Source: Roseiarcus sp963798015 (lineage in GTDB: Bacteria > Pseudomonadota > Alphaproteobacteria > Rhizobiales > Beijerinckiaceae). Taken from it: a DNA stretch of 64,000 bases. A program made the translations under genes and the position numbers. Where the stretch lies: the NCBI GenBank assembly GCA_963798015.1, contig CAWCSA010000025.1:124001-188000 (forward strand), read 5' to 3'. This document shows positions 19,400 through 27,979 of the stretch, in pieces; the first letter of the stretch is position 1, and the number at the start of each line of letters is the position of its first letter. The notes under the pieces are model-generated. The model was not told the DNA's origin. It worked only from the letters and a program-made list of their open reading frames with translations, and did no database searches.

Positions 19400-20437
19400 C
19401 TACGCCGCCTTCATCTTGGGCTTCAGCCAGCCGCGATTGACCAGCACCTCCGCGATCTGCACCGCGTTCAGCGCCGCCCCTTTACGCAGATTGTCGGACA
19501 CCACCCAAAGGTTGATGCCGTTATCGATCGTCGGGTCATCGCGGATTCGCGAAATGTAGGTCGCATCCTCCCCCGCCGCCTCGTGGGGAGTGATGTAACC
19601 GCCGTCCTCTCGTCGGTCGATAACCAGACAGCCGGGCGCCTTGCGCAAGATCTCCCGCGCCTCGTCGGCGCTGATCGGATCGACGAATTCGATGTTGACG
19701 GCCTCCGAGTGGCCGATGAACACGGGCACCCTGACGCAGGTCGCAGTCAACTTGATCTTGGGGTCGAGGATTTTCTTGGTCTCGGCGACCATCTTCCATT
19801 CTTCCTTGGTCGAGCCGTCGTCCATGAACACGTCGATCTGCGGAATGACGTTGAAAGCGATTCGCTTTGAGAACTTTCTTGGCTCGACCGGATCGGACAC
19901 GAACACCGCGCGCGTCTGGGCGAACAATTCGTCCATCGCCTCCTTGCCGGCGCCGGAGACCGACTGATAGGTCGCCACCACCACCCGCCGGATTGTCGCG
20001 CGGTCGTGCAGGGGCTTCAACGCCACAACGAGCTGGATGGTCGAGCAATTGGGGTTGGCGATGATGTTCTTCTTGCCGAACCCTTTCGCCGCAGCCGCGT
20101 TAACTTCAGGCACGATCAGGGGGACGTCCGGGTCAAGCCGCCAGGCCGACGAATTGTCGATGACCAGGCATCCCCGCGCGCCGATCCTGGGCGAATATTC
20201 TTTCGACACCGCGCCACCCGCCGACATGAGGCAAATGTCGGTGTCGGAAAAGTCATAATGCTCGAGCGCCTTGCACTTGAGGGTCCGGTCGCCGAACGAG
20301 ACCTCGCGGCCAATCGAAGCGGCGGAGGCAAGCGCGACCACTTCCGAGACCGGGAATTGGCGCTCGGCCAGGATCGAGAGCATCTCGTGGCCAACATTGC
20401 CGGTGGCGCCGGCGACCGCGACTTTGAAGCCTGACAT
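19400..20437 (-). CDS. asd: Aspartate-semialdehyde dehydrogenase
   Basis: NADP-dependent enzyme making L-aspartate 4-semialdehyde, the branch point to lysine/diaminopimelate, threonine and methionine. 345 residues. The Rossmann motif is 'AVAGATGNVGHEML', the catalytic cysteine is in 'NPNCSTIQLVVAL', and the later conserved histidine is in 'VFIGHSEAVNIEF'. Single gene, with no synthesis partners alongside. Confidence 0.97.
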   Translation of the reverse strand: MSGFKVAVAGATGNVGHEMLSILAERQFPVSEVVALASAASIGREVSFGDRTLKCKALEHYDFSDTDICLMSAGGAVSKEYSPRIGARGCLVIDNSSAWRLDPDVPLIVPEVNAAAAKGFGKKNIIANPNCSTIQLVVALKPLHDRATIRRVVVATYQSVSGAGKEAMDELFAQTRAVFVSDPVEPRKFSKRIAFNVIPQIDVFMDDGSTKEEWKMVAETKKILDPKIKLTATCVRVPVFIGHSEAVNIEFVDPISADEAREILRKAPGCLVIDRREDGGYITPHEAAGEDATYISRIRDDPTIDNGINLWVVSDNLRKGAALNAVQIAEVLVNRGWLKPKMKAA

Positions 20438-21245
20438 GATGAAGAATTCCTTGTTCGCCCTGCCTCCCTCAAGGCCCGCAGCGCAGGACTTATGAACCCC
20501 GGCACCCGCCGGGGAGGAGCCGGAGGAGGGGCGCGGTCAGCCGTTCGTCCCGCTTTTCAGCGGGCGGCGCGTTTTGGTCGTCGTTTTTAACCAGGTGCGC
20601 GGCATTGAACCTGAACATATCGGCGCCGAGAACGCCGGCGAGATTTTTGAGAACCATGGCCCGCGCGGGTTGTCAATGCGAAGATGTGGAGACTTATGGC
20701 TTGGGGTTCCAGTAGCGATGCCGCTCGAACCCGATCTGCAATGACATCCGCGTCCGGCGGGTCATCCTTTGTGGAAGCGTGATCCGGTCAGGCGAGTGAC
20801 GGCGGCTTCCTGCACAGCGCCTACGGCGCCTCGCGAGAGCTTCTCGATCCGTGCGAGCCGTCTGGCGGCATGCTGGGCACAGTTGCCTTCACGGCCAGCC
20901 AGTTAGCGCGCCGCTCGCTCTGCATTGCTCTTAACATATTGAGATTTAAGTACTATTGGACAAATACCCACATTCTGCTTTACAGAATGGTCGGCTTGGC
21001 TTATGATGGGATTTGTCAGCGCGTCAAAGTCAAGGATGGCGGCAACAGCCTGATACTAAGGCGCCCTTTACCTGGCTGTGCGTGGGCCGCCAAGGATGGT
21101 CAGAAGCGACGGACAACTGCGAGGTCGCTTCGCGCCCGTCGACTCCGTTTCGTGCCCTCAAGGCAGCGTCGAAGGGAGCGGCTCTGGAGTTGGAGTGACT
21201 CGCTAATCGCGCCGCAAGCCATTGAAAAGGCTCGTTTCGGACTCG
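20438..21245. other. 808-bp stretch without supported genes; AT-rich hairpin
   Basis: No convincing coding frame. An AT-rich patch near 20930-21010 stands out from the GC-rich background. It contains CATTCTG (20971-20977) and CAGAATG (20983-20989), a perfect 7-bp hairpin with a 5-nt loop. It has no T-run directly after it, so it is not a standard terminator. A small RNA or a relic is possible but unsupported. Confidence 0.45.
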
Positions 21246-21749
21246 TTAGCCGCGGCGCGCTTCCCACTCTCTCTTCAGGATCGCCATCATGATGAGATCC
21301 GCTCGCGTGCCGTCCGCCAGCCGATAGGCTTGTCGCATCACGCCGTCGGGAGTGAAGCCCAGTTTCTCGTAGGATCGCTGGGCGCGGAGGTTGTCGGCAA
21401 AGCAGTCAAGATGGAAGCGTTCGGCGCCCAGCGGCCCGAACGCCTCGTCGAGGACGAGGCCCAGAAACGCCGTTCCCACCCCCAGACCGGGGCGGGCGAC
21501 GGCGATGCGCTTGAGGTAGAGATTCAGGTGCGGATCGTCGAGCCCGCGCACGATTGCGAAGGCCTCGACCGCGCTACGGTCTCCGACGCCGACCCGGCAG
21601 GCGTGGGAGGGCGACGATAACATCGCGCGATGCCCCTCCTCCTCCGAACGGGCGACGTAGAACTCGTAGTCCGGCGAGCGTTCGATCGCCATCATGGCGC
21701 CAATGTCGGCGGGGAGGGCGGGGCGCAACGTAAGCTTGAATGGGTTCAT
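21246..21749 (-). CDS. GNAT-family N-acetyltransferase
   Basis: Acetyl-CoA-dependent N-acetyltransferase of about 167 residues. The core is 'LKRIAVARPGLGVGTAFLGLVLDEAF', where the R/G-x-G-x-G/A acetyl-CoA motif is relaxed to RPGLGVG. Motif B follows in 'ADNLRAQRSYEKLGF'. The sequence resembles the RimJ/RimL-like group. Start: ATG 21749, chosen because 'MNPFKLTLRPALPADIGAMM' is the usual beginning. Directly upstream of tRNA-Val on the other strand. The acceptor is unknown. Confidence 0.82.
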   Translation of the reverse strand: MNPFKLTLRPALPADIGAMMAIERSPDYEFYVARSEEEGHRAMLSSPSHACRVGVGDRSAVEAFAIVRGLDDPHLNLYLKRIAVARPGLGVGTAFLGLVLDEAFGPLGAERFHLDCFADNLRAQRSYEKLGFTPDGVMRQAYRLADGTRADLIMMAILKREWEARRG

Positions 21750-21868
21750 GATGGGCAGGGCGGTTGCGGACAAGTGAAGGGCCGCCTCACCCATTGCGCG
21801 TTGGGGCGCGAGCGTCTATATCGCGCCGTCCTTGAGCCGCCTAATCGTCGCTCGAGATCATGGGAGAT

Positions 21869-21943
21869 GGGCGCTTAGCTCAGCGGTAGAGCACCTCGGT
21901 GACATCGAGGGGGTCGTAGGTTCAAGCCCTACAGCGCCCACCA
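21869..21943 (+). tRNA. tRNA-Val(GAC)
   Basis: Complete cloverleaf of 75 nt with encoded CCA. The acceptor stem pairs GGGCGCT with AGCGCCC. The D-arm has AGCTCAGCGGTAGAGC. The anticodon stem CCTCG/CGAGG encloses loop GTGACAT, so the anticodon is GAC (valine). The T-arm is GTAGG-TTCAAGC-CCTAC. It borders the carbohydrate segment that extends to a tRNA-like remnant near 38.1 kb. Confidence 0.96.
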
Positions 21944-22038
21944 TCTCCGACTTTAGCGGAGGCCGCGATGCGACAGCCTCGCGGACCCCGGCAGATCGTT
22001 GTATTCGGGATCTTAAGCGGGGAGGACCGAGTTGCAGA

Positions 22039-22683
22039 TTATCGTGCCGCCCACAGCATTCCGCGCTCGATGATCGTGCGCATTTCGGGGACGTTGAACT
22101 CCGCCGACACATGGCCAAGCGACGAGTAGAATACGCGGCCTTCTCCATGCCTGCGCTTCCACACGACGGGCATCGTGACTCCCGTGATCCAGGGCGCGTG
22201 TTCGCCGGAAAAGTTCGTGGTGGCGAGCACCTCGTTCGAGGGATCGACATGCATATAATACTGCTCGGAGCGGTAGGGAAAGCTTGCGGGGATTCCGGCC
22301 ATGATCGGGTCGTTCGGTTTTGAAACTTCGACCGTGTAGTCGATGACATTGCCGGGATGCGCAACCCACTGCCCACCGCACATGAACTGGTAGTCGACGC
22401 TGTCGCGAAAGGCGTCGCACATGCCGCCATGATAGCCGGCGAGCCCCACGCCGCCGCGTACGGCCGCGGTGAGATTCTCGACCTCCTCCTTCTCGATCTT
22501 CGACATAGTCACGATCGGCACGATGAGGCTCATGTCGACGATGCCAGGATCGGCGAAGGCTTCGGTCGTGTTCTCGACGTAGACCTTGAAGTCTCGGCCC
22601 TCGAGCATCTTTGCGAGGATATGGGCGCATTGTTCCGGCTCATGTCCGCTCCATCCACCCCAGACAATCAACGCTTCGCGCAT
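22039..22683 (-). CDS. ThuA-like trehalose/sugar utilisation protein
   Basis: ThuA family, a glutamine amidotransferase-like fold of about 214 residues. In rhizobia ThuA works with ThuB in oxidative (3-keto) disaccharide catabolism. Visible family features are 'MREALIVWGGWSGHEPEQC', 'GGVGLAGYHGGMCDAFRDS', 'FMCGGQWVAHPGNVIDYTV' and 'SLGHVSAEF'. The start is ATG 22683. It lies 142 bp after a ThuB-like oxidoreductase on the same strand. The actual sugar here is unknown. Confidence 0.85.
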   Translation of the reverse strand: MREALIVWGGWSGHEPEQCAHILAKMLEGRDFKVYVENTTEAFADPGIVDMSLIVPIVTMSKIEKEEVENLTAAVRGGVGLAGYHGGMCDAFRDSVDYQFMCGGQWVAHPGNVIDYTVEVSKPNDPIMAGIPASFPYRSEQYYMHVDPSNEVLATTNFSGEHAPWITGVTMPVVWKRRHGEGRVFYSSLGHVSAEFNVPEMRTIIERGMLWAAR

Positions 22684-22825
22684 CTCTTTCCTCCACATGC
22701 TTGTCCTCCCCGTTCAGGGGAGAGGGTTGGCGCCGCGCAAGCCGCCTTATCGCGAAGCATGGCGCCGCCGCTCGCCGGGCCGGTCAATGGAACCCTCTTC
22801 CCTGACCCGTGAGAGGGGAGATCCT

Positions 22826-23923
22826 TCAACCCAGCTCGCCGATCTTGAGCCCTGCCGGCATTGGCGCAGGGCGCTCCGGGCGCGACGCAATGGCGATCAC
22901 AGAGCCCGAGTCCGAAGATTTCTGGAAGCCCTCCATGACCTCGAGCACGTGGAAGGCGAGCGCACCACTCGCGCGGTGCGGACGGCCTTGGCGGATCGCC
23001 TGCGCCATGTCCGCGAGGCCGAGGATGCGATAGTTGCCGTCGGCATAGGCACGCTCGACCGGGATTTCACGCCAGTCCTCGGAAGCGGTGGCGACCTCGA
23101 CCTTGCCGCCGAAATAGTTGGGATCCGGCACGATCAGCGAACCCTTCTCGCCGTAGAGCTCGATCGGCGAATGCCGATGCCGCGCGACGTCGAAGCTCAG
23201 GGTCATCGAGACCACGGCGCCGCTCTCGAATAGCAGCGAGCCCGTCACGTGCGTCGCGATCTCAACGGGAACGCGTGTTCCTTTCAAGGGTTCGCTCGTC
23301 ACGAGGCGCTCGTCGCGCGTGCGCGTCGCGACACCCGAGACGGTGGCGACGGGACCGAGCAGGTTGACGAGGTCGGTGATGTAATAGGGTCCCATATCGA
23401 GCATCGGGCCGCCGCCGGCGAGATAGTAGAAGCCGGGATTGGGATGCCAACGCTCGTGGCCGGGACACATGAAGAAGGCGGTCCCGCCGACCGGCCGGCC
23501 AATGAGCCCGTCGTCGACACATTGCCGCGCCATCTGATGCGAACCGCCGAGGAAAGTGTCGGGCGCCGATCCAAGCCGCAGGCTCTTTGCGCCGGCCGCG
23601 TCGACGAGCTTCCGGGCCTCTGCGAGAGTGACGCCCAGCGGCTTCTCGGAATGAACGTGCTTGCCCGCGGCGATCGCCTTGAGGCCCACCTCGACATGCG
23701 CTTTGGGCACGGTGAGGTTGAGGACCACCTCGATCGCGGGGTCGGCGAGCACTGACTCGACTGGCTTCGCGGGGATGCCGAATTCAGCGGACCGCGCCTC
23801 CGCGGCGGCGAAGGTCATGTCGGAGAGCGCGACGATGTCGAGGATCGGAAAGGTCTTCGCGGCCTTGAGATAGGCCGCGCTAATGTTGCCGCAGCCGATC
23901 ACCGCGACTTTAACCCGATTCAT
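22826..23923 (-). CDS. Gfo/Idh/MocA-family oxidoreductase (ThuB-like)
   Basis: NAD(P)-dependent sugar dehydrogenase of 365 residues. The Rossmann motif is 'VAVIGCGNISAAYL', followed by the family's 'AGKHVHSEKPLGVTLAEA' (EKP motif). The C-terminal domain has 'GGGPMLDMGPYYITDLVNLLG' with the D...Y/H region used in catalysis. ATG 23923 overlaps the ROK gene stop by 4 nt. Together with the ThuA-like gene it suggests oxidation of a glycoside to its 3-keto form (inference from the Sinorhizobium thuAB precedent). Confidence 0.87.
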   Translation of the reverse strand: MNRVKVAVIGCGNISAAYLKAAKTFPILDIVALSDMTFAAAEARSAEFGIPAKPVESVLADPAIEVVLNLTVPKAHVEVGLKAIAAGKHVHSEKPLGVTLAEARKLVDAAGAKSLRLGSAPDTFLGGSHQMARQCVDDGLIGRPVGGTAFFMCPGHERWHPNPGFYYLAGGGPMLDMGPYYITDLVNLLGPVATVSGVATRTRDERLVTSEPLKGTRVPVEIATHVTGSLLFESGAVVSMTLSFDVARHRHSPIELYGEKGSLIVPDPNYFGGKVEVATASEDWREIPVERAYADGNYRILGLADMAQAIRQGRPHRASGALAFHVLEVMEGFQKSSDSGSVIAIASRPERPAPMPAGLKIGELG

Positions 23924-25131
23924 GCTTGGTCCCTCAATTCAATCGATGCGCGAAGCGGCGCGGGACCGGTGGTTCCCCACGGCGCGCCATAGAGTTCGCG
24001 CAAAGTCATGGCCGCGGCGCCGCGCGCCCAGATGCTGTCGTCCCATTCGCGCGCGACGAGGTCCGAGACGTCGGCGAGGCTCGGCGGGAGGAGGGCCGCG
24101 ACCGTCTCACGCAATGGCCGGATGAAATGCTCGCTGCTCGCCATCGCGCGGCCCGTTATGATGACTTTAGGCGGCGCGAACAGGGTGATGAGATTGGCGA
24201 CGGCCCAGCCAAGCGCCTCGCCTGCGGCTGCGAGCGCGGCAAGGCAAGCCTTGTCCCCATCGTCGGCTCGCCGCAGGAGAAGAGCCATACCGCGCCCGGA
24301 AGGAAGCGCGGCGTCGCTATCGCCAAGCACCGAGATTTCAGAGGCCATATCGCCGAGCCGCCCTCCGCCGTTTCCGGCGGCGCCGACGATCAGGTCGCCG
24401 AGGTCGGGCGAGAGGCCGTTCGCGCCGCGAAAGAGTTCGCCATTGTGCAGGATGCCGAGCCCCAGGCTGCGCTCCACGCTGACGACCAGAAAATCGTTGA
24501 GGTCGCGCGCCTGACCGAACCAGTGCTCGGCCAGCGCCACCAGATTGGCGTCGCTGTCGATCGACACGGGCACTCCGAGTCGTCGCGTCAGCTCCGCGCC
24601 GAACGGCACGTCGCGATCGCCGAAGATCGGGCTTTGTCGGCATACGCCCGCCGATCGCTCCACCACTCCGGGCAGGCCGACGCAGACGCCGAGGATATCC
24701 GACATTTCGAGGTTGGCGTCCTCGATACTGCGCCGCACTCCGTCTTCGACGAGGTCGGCAATGACGGCCGCTGTTTGCCGGTCGATGCGGATCGGTAGCG
24801 AGAGAGAGTGGAGGATATCGGCGCAGAAGTTGGTGACCGCAACGGTGATCTGGTCGGGCGCGAGGCGCACACCGACCACATAAGCCGCGTCCGGATTGAG
24901 CTGCAGCATAACGCGCGGACGCCCGCGTCCCGCGTCCCGCACGGCGCCGACCTGCACCGCGGTGATCAGCTGGTCGTCGAGTAGGGCTGCAGTGATGGCG
25001 GAAACCGTGGTGGCGCTGAGCTCGGTGACCTGGCAGATTTGGACGCGGGACACCGGCCCATAGCGACGAATCGCGTCCATCACATGGAAGCGGTTTATCG
25101 CGCGCATGAGCTCTGGGTCGGCGGTCTTCAT
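23920..25131 (-). CDS. ROK-family transcriptional regulator lacking the zinc motif
   Basis: NagC/XylR-type regulator of 403 residues: winged-helix N-terminus (about 12-65, 'RVQICQVTELSATTVSAIT') and sugar-kinase-like C-terminus. The phosphate-loop-like region and 'VSIDSDANLVALAEHWFG' are normal. Where family members have E-x-GH and then CxCGxxGCxE, this protein reads 'SPDLGD' (241-246) and 'GNGGGRLGDMAS' (253-264), so the zinc ligands are gone. It heads the minus-strand operon with the ThuB- and ThuA-like genes and is divergent from the first sugar-binding protein, which it likely controls. Confidence 0.87.
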   Translation of the reverse strand: MKTADPELMRAINRFHVMDAIRRYGPVSRVQICQVTELSATTVSAITAALLDDQLITAVQVGAVRDAGRGRPRVMLQLNPDAAYVVGVRLAPDQITVAVTNFCADILHSLSLPIRIDRQTAAVIADLVEDGVRRSIEDANLEMSDILGVCVGLPGVVERSAGVCRQSPIFGDRDVPFGAELTRRLGVPVSIDSDANLVALAEHWFGQARDLNDFLVVSVERSLGLGILHNGELFRGANGLSPDLGDLIVGAAGNGGGRLGDMASEISVLGDSDAALPSGRGMALLLRRADDGDKACLAALAAAGEALGWAVANLITLFAPPKVIITGRAMASSEHFIRPLRETVAALLPPSLADVSDLVAREWDDSIWARGAAAMTLRELYGAPWGTTGPAPLRASIELRDQA

Positions 25132-25310
25132 CGGACGGGGCTTCGCTCTCCTGATTCTCTGCGCGGCGAATTATTATTCGGCCTCGCCGAGCCAGACGAG
25201 CGCCCATCAATTCGCCCGCACCTTGCTTGACAGAGTCGCCGGCCCGAGGGCAGAATTAATTCGCAACACGGATAAAATCAATTTCCAACGAAGGCAATAG
25301 GGAGGGAAAT
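25132..25310. promoter_or_regulatory. Divergent control region between ROK regulator and sugar-binding protein
   Basis: The gap contains two AT-rich near-identical palindromic sites: CGAATTATTATTCG (25167-25180) and GAATTAATTC (25253-25262). A TTGACA box lies at 25227-25232. ROK regulators bind AT-rich palindromes, so these are candidate operators for the ROK protein. The Shine-Dalgarno GGGAGG precedes the plus-strand gene. No binding can be shown from sequence alone. Confidence 0.5.
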
Positions 25311-26564
25311 ATGCGTCGGGTTTCATTTGCTCTGTGTGCTGTGGTTATCGCAGGATTGGCCACTCCCGTCTTCGCCGATACCGTGGTTTCAATAGTGGAT
25401 GTTCAGGAAAGCGCGGTTGCGCGAGCGCTTTGGGATCGCATCGCCAAAGACTATGAAGCTGAGCACAAAGGCGTAACCGTTCAGTTCAAATACATCGAAG
25501 GCGAATCCTACAAAGAAAAACTCCCGACAATGCTGCAATCCGAGTCGCGGCCGGCCATCGTGTACAGTTGGGGCGGCGGGGTCATGGCGGCCCAGAACCA
25601 GGCAGGGTTCCTGAAGGATATCACGGCGGAAGCCGCCCCGTTCGAACAGCATCTCGCCCAGACCGCCGTGAACGCGTTCAAGGTCGACGGCAAGACAGTC
25701 GGTGTCCCATTCGACACAGGGCTTGTCGCTTTCTATTACAACAAGGACTTATTCAAAAAAGCTGGGGTCAACGCCGACGCCATCAAGACCTGGGACGACT
25801 TTCTGGGCGCGGTGAAGACGCTCAAGGCGGCCGGCATCACGCCAATCATCAACGGCGGCGGCGATAAGTGGCCGATGCACTTCTATTATTCCTACCTCAT
25901 CATGCGGATTGGCGGCGAGAACGCGCTGGCCGACGCGAAAGCCGGAAAAGACGGCGGCTTCAAGAACGGCGCCTTTGTCGAGGCGGGTAAACGTCTGCGA
26001 GATCTCGGCGCGCTTGAGCCGTTCCAGCCAGGCTATCTCGCGACGAAATATGGCGAGGCCGCAGGCATGTTTGGCGACGGCAAAGGGGCGATGGAGCTCA
26101 TGTTCGAATTGCTCCCAGCCATGCAGGGCCCCAGTTCAACCAGCGGCAAAGGGCTCCCCGAGGACGACATCGGCATCTTTACCTTCCCCGTCGTGGCAGG
26201 GGGAAAAGGGAAGGCAACAGATACGCTGGGCGGCATTCACGGATTTCTCGTGACCAAGAGCGCCCCTCCCGAGGCTGTCGACTTCCTCAAGTTCTTCAGC
26301 CAGGAGAAATACGCCAAGGAGGCCGCGGCGGGCGGCGGCTACATCCCAATCTACAAAGGGACGGCGACGTCGATCACGGATCCGCTTTTCAGGCAGATCG
26401 CGGACATTCTGGCCCAGACCACCTATCATCAAAACTTCTTCGACCAGGATCTCGGGCCATCCGTTGGCCGCGTTATCAATGATGTCTCGGTGTCGGTCGC
26501 GGAGGGCAAGATAACGCCGGAAGCTGCGGCGGCGGCGATCCAGGAAGCGGCTGACCAGCAATGA
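25311..26564 (+). CDS. Family 1 sugar ABC substrate-binding protein, copy 1
   Basis: Periplasmic sugar-binding protein, 417 residues, with a Sec signal peptide ('FALCAVVIAGLATPVFA'). Body motifs such as 'GKTVGVPFDTGLVAFYYN' and 'IKTWDDFLGAVKTLKAAGI' match the MalE/UgpB superfamily. It is a close paralog of the next gene, with long stretches identical ('KWPMHFYYSYL', 'HQNFFDQDLGPSVGRVIND'). It differs sharply at 'GAMELMFELLPAMQG', where copy 2 keeps the usual GEW. Base use is more AT-rich at the 5' end than in copy 2. Likely first gene of the operon; no ATPase follows. Confidence 0.92.
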   Translation: MRRVSFALCAVVIAGLATPVFADTVVSIVDVQESAVARALWDRIAKDYEAEHKGVTVQFKYIEGESYKEKLPTMLQSESRPAIVYSWGGGVMAAQNQAGFLKDITAEAAPFEQHLAQTAVNAFKVDGKTVGVPFDTGLVAFYYNKDLFKKAGVNADAIKTWDDFLGAVKTLKAAGITPIINGGGDKWPMHFYYSYLIMRIGGENALADAKAGKDGGFKNGAFVEAGKRLRDLGALEPFQPGYLATKYGEAAGMFGDGKGAMELMFELLPAMQGPSSTSGKGLPEDDIGIFTFPVVAGGKGKATDTLGGIHGFLVTKSAPPEAVDFLKFFSQEKYAKEAAAGGGYIPIYKGTATSITDPLFRQIADILAQTTYHQNFFDQDLGPSVGRVINDVSVSVAEGKITPEAAAAAIQEAADQQ

Positions 26565-26716
26565 CGCGACTTGGAATCGATGTCGCGCTGGCTTGTGCCG
26601 GATCTCGACTCGGGCATACCTTGACAGGGGCTCGAAAGAGGTGACAGATTAAATCCGCATCCCGCACAAAAGCGAACAATGGCTTTGATCGCGGGATTGT
26701 CAGGGAGGAGATCTCG

Positions 26717-27973
26717 ATGAACCTTCGTCATCTCGCGCTCGCGGCCGTCTGCGCCGCCAGCTTCAGCGTCCCCGCCTTCGCCGATACCACCGTCACCATG
26801 CTCCACGTCAGCGAGGACAAGACCACGCAGGCGCTGTGGGCCCAGATCGCCAAGGACTACGAGGCCGGGCATCCCGGTGTGAAAGTCGAGGTCAAATATC
26901 TGGAGAATGAAGCTTTCAAGGCGAAGCTGCCGACCATGCTGCAGGCGGACAATTCGCGGCCGAGCCTGTTCTACACCTGGGGCGGTGGCGTCATGCAGGC
27001 GCAGGCCAAGGCCGGCTTCCTCAAGGACGTGAGCGCCGACGTCGCGGGCGTCGAGGCCAATATGGCGCCGACAGCGGTCGATGCGATCAAAGTCGACGGC
27101 AAGGCGGTCGGCGTGCCGTTCGATCAGGGCGTCGTCTCCTTCTTCTACAACAAGAAGCTGTTCGAGAAAGCGGGCGTGAAGGCCGATGACATCAAGAGCT
27201 GGGACGACTTCCTCGCCGCTGTGAAAACGCTCAAGGCCGCCGGGATCACTCCGATCTCGGTCGGGGCCGGCGAGAAATGGCCGATGCACTTCTACTATTC
27301 CTATCTTGTGATGCGGATCGGCGGCGAGCACGCCCTGGCCGACGCTAAGGCGGGCAAGGACGGCGGCTTCAAGAGCGCGACCTTTGTCGAGGCAGGCAAG
27401 CGGCTGCGCGAGCTTGCGGCGCTGGATCCATTCCAGCCGGGCTACCTCACCACCAAGCATGCCGAATCGACCGGCATCTTCGGCGACGGCAAGGCCGCGA
27501 TCGAACTGATGGGCGAATGGCTCATCGGCATGCAGGCGCCGTCCTCGGCGAGCGGCAAGGGCCAGCCAGAGGAAGACATCGGCATCTTCTCATTCCCGAT
27601 CGTAGCGGGCGGCAAGGGCAAGGCGACCGACACGCTCGGTGGCGTCAACGGGTTCCTCGTGACCAAGACCGCGCCCAAGGAGGCGGTCGATTTCCTAAAT
27701 TTCTTCAGCCAGGAGAAATACGCCAAGGAGGCCGCCGAGAAAGGCGCCTACATTCCCGCCTACAAGGGCAGCGAGGCGTGGGTGAAGGACCCGCTGGTCA
27801 AGCAGGTGGCCGCAGAGCTCGCCGCCACGACCTATCACCAGAACTTCTTCGATCAGGATCTGGGGCCTTCGGTTGGTCGGGTCATCAACGATATCTCCGT
27901 CGCGGTGGCGGCCGGGCAGATGACGCCGGAAGCCGCCGCCGCGGCCATCCAGGACGCCTGGGACCAGCAGTAG
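26717..27973 (+). CDS. Family 1 sugar ABC substrate-binding protein, copy 2
   Basis: 418-residue paralog of the preceding gene with signal peptide ending 'SVPAFA'. It has the ordinary family sequence 'FGDGKAAIELMGEWLIGMQ'; the tryptophan in this loop usually stacks on the sugar. Permeases start 6 bp after its stop, so it is the more likely partner. A TTGACA box at 26621-26626 suggests a separate promoter in the 152-bp gap. Shine-Dalgarno GGGAGGAG lies before ATG 26717. Confidence 0.92.
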   Translation: MNLRHLALAAVCAASFSVPAFADTTVTMLHVSEDKTTQALWAQIAKDYEAGHPGVKVEVKYLENEAFKAKLPTMLQADNSRPSLFYTWGGGVMQAQAKAGFLKDVSADVAGVEANMAPTAVDAIKVDGKAVGVPFDQGVVSFFYNKKLFEKAGVKADDIKSWDDFLAAVKTLKAAGITPISVGAGEKWPMHFYYSYLVMRIGGEHALADAKAGKDGGFKSATFVEAGKRLRELAALDPFQPGYLTTKHAESTGIFGDGKAAIELMGEWLIGMQAPSSASGKGQPEEDIGIFSFPIVAGGKGKATDTLGGVNGFLVTKTAPKEAVDFLNFFSQEKYAKEAAEKGAYIPAYKGSEAWVKDPLVKQVAAELAATTYHQNFFDQDLGPSVGRVINDISVAVAAGQMTPEAAAAAIQDAWDQQ

Positions 27974-27979
27974 CTGCCG

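Noticed and set aside
21858..22430. Minus-strand frame ending in 'VGLEPTTPSMSPRCSTAEL'
   Set aside because: That phrase is the reverse translation of the tRNA-Val gene, a known false-ORF signature.
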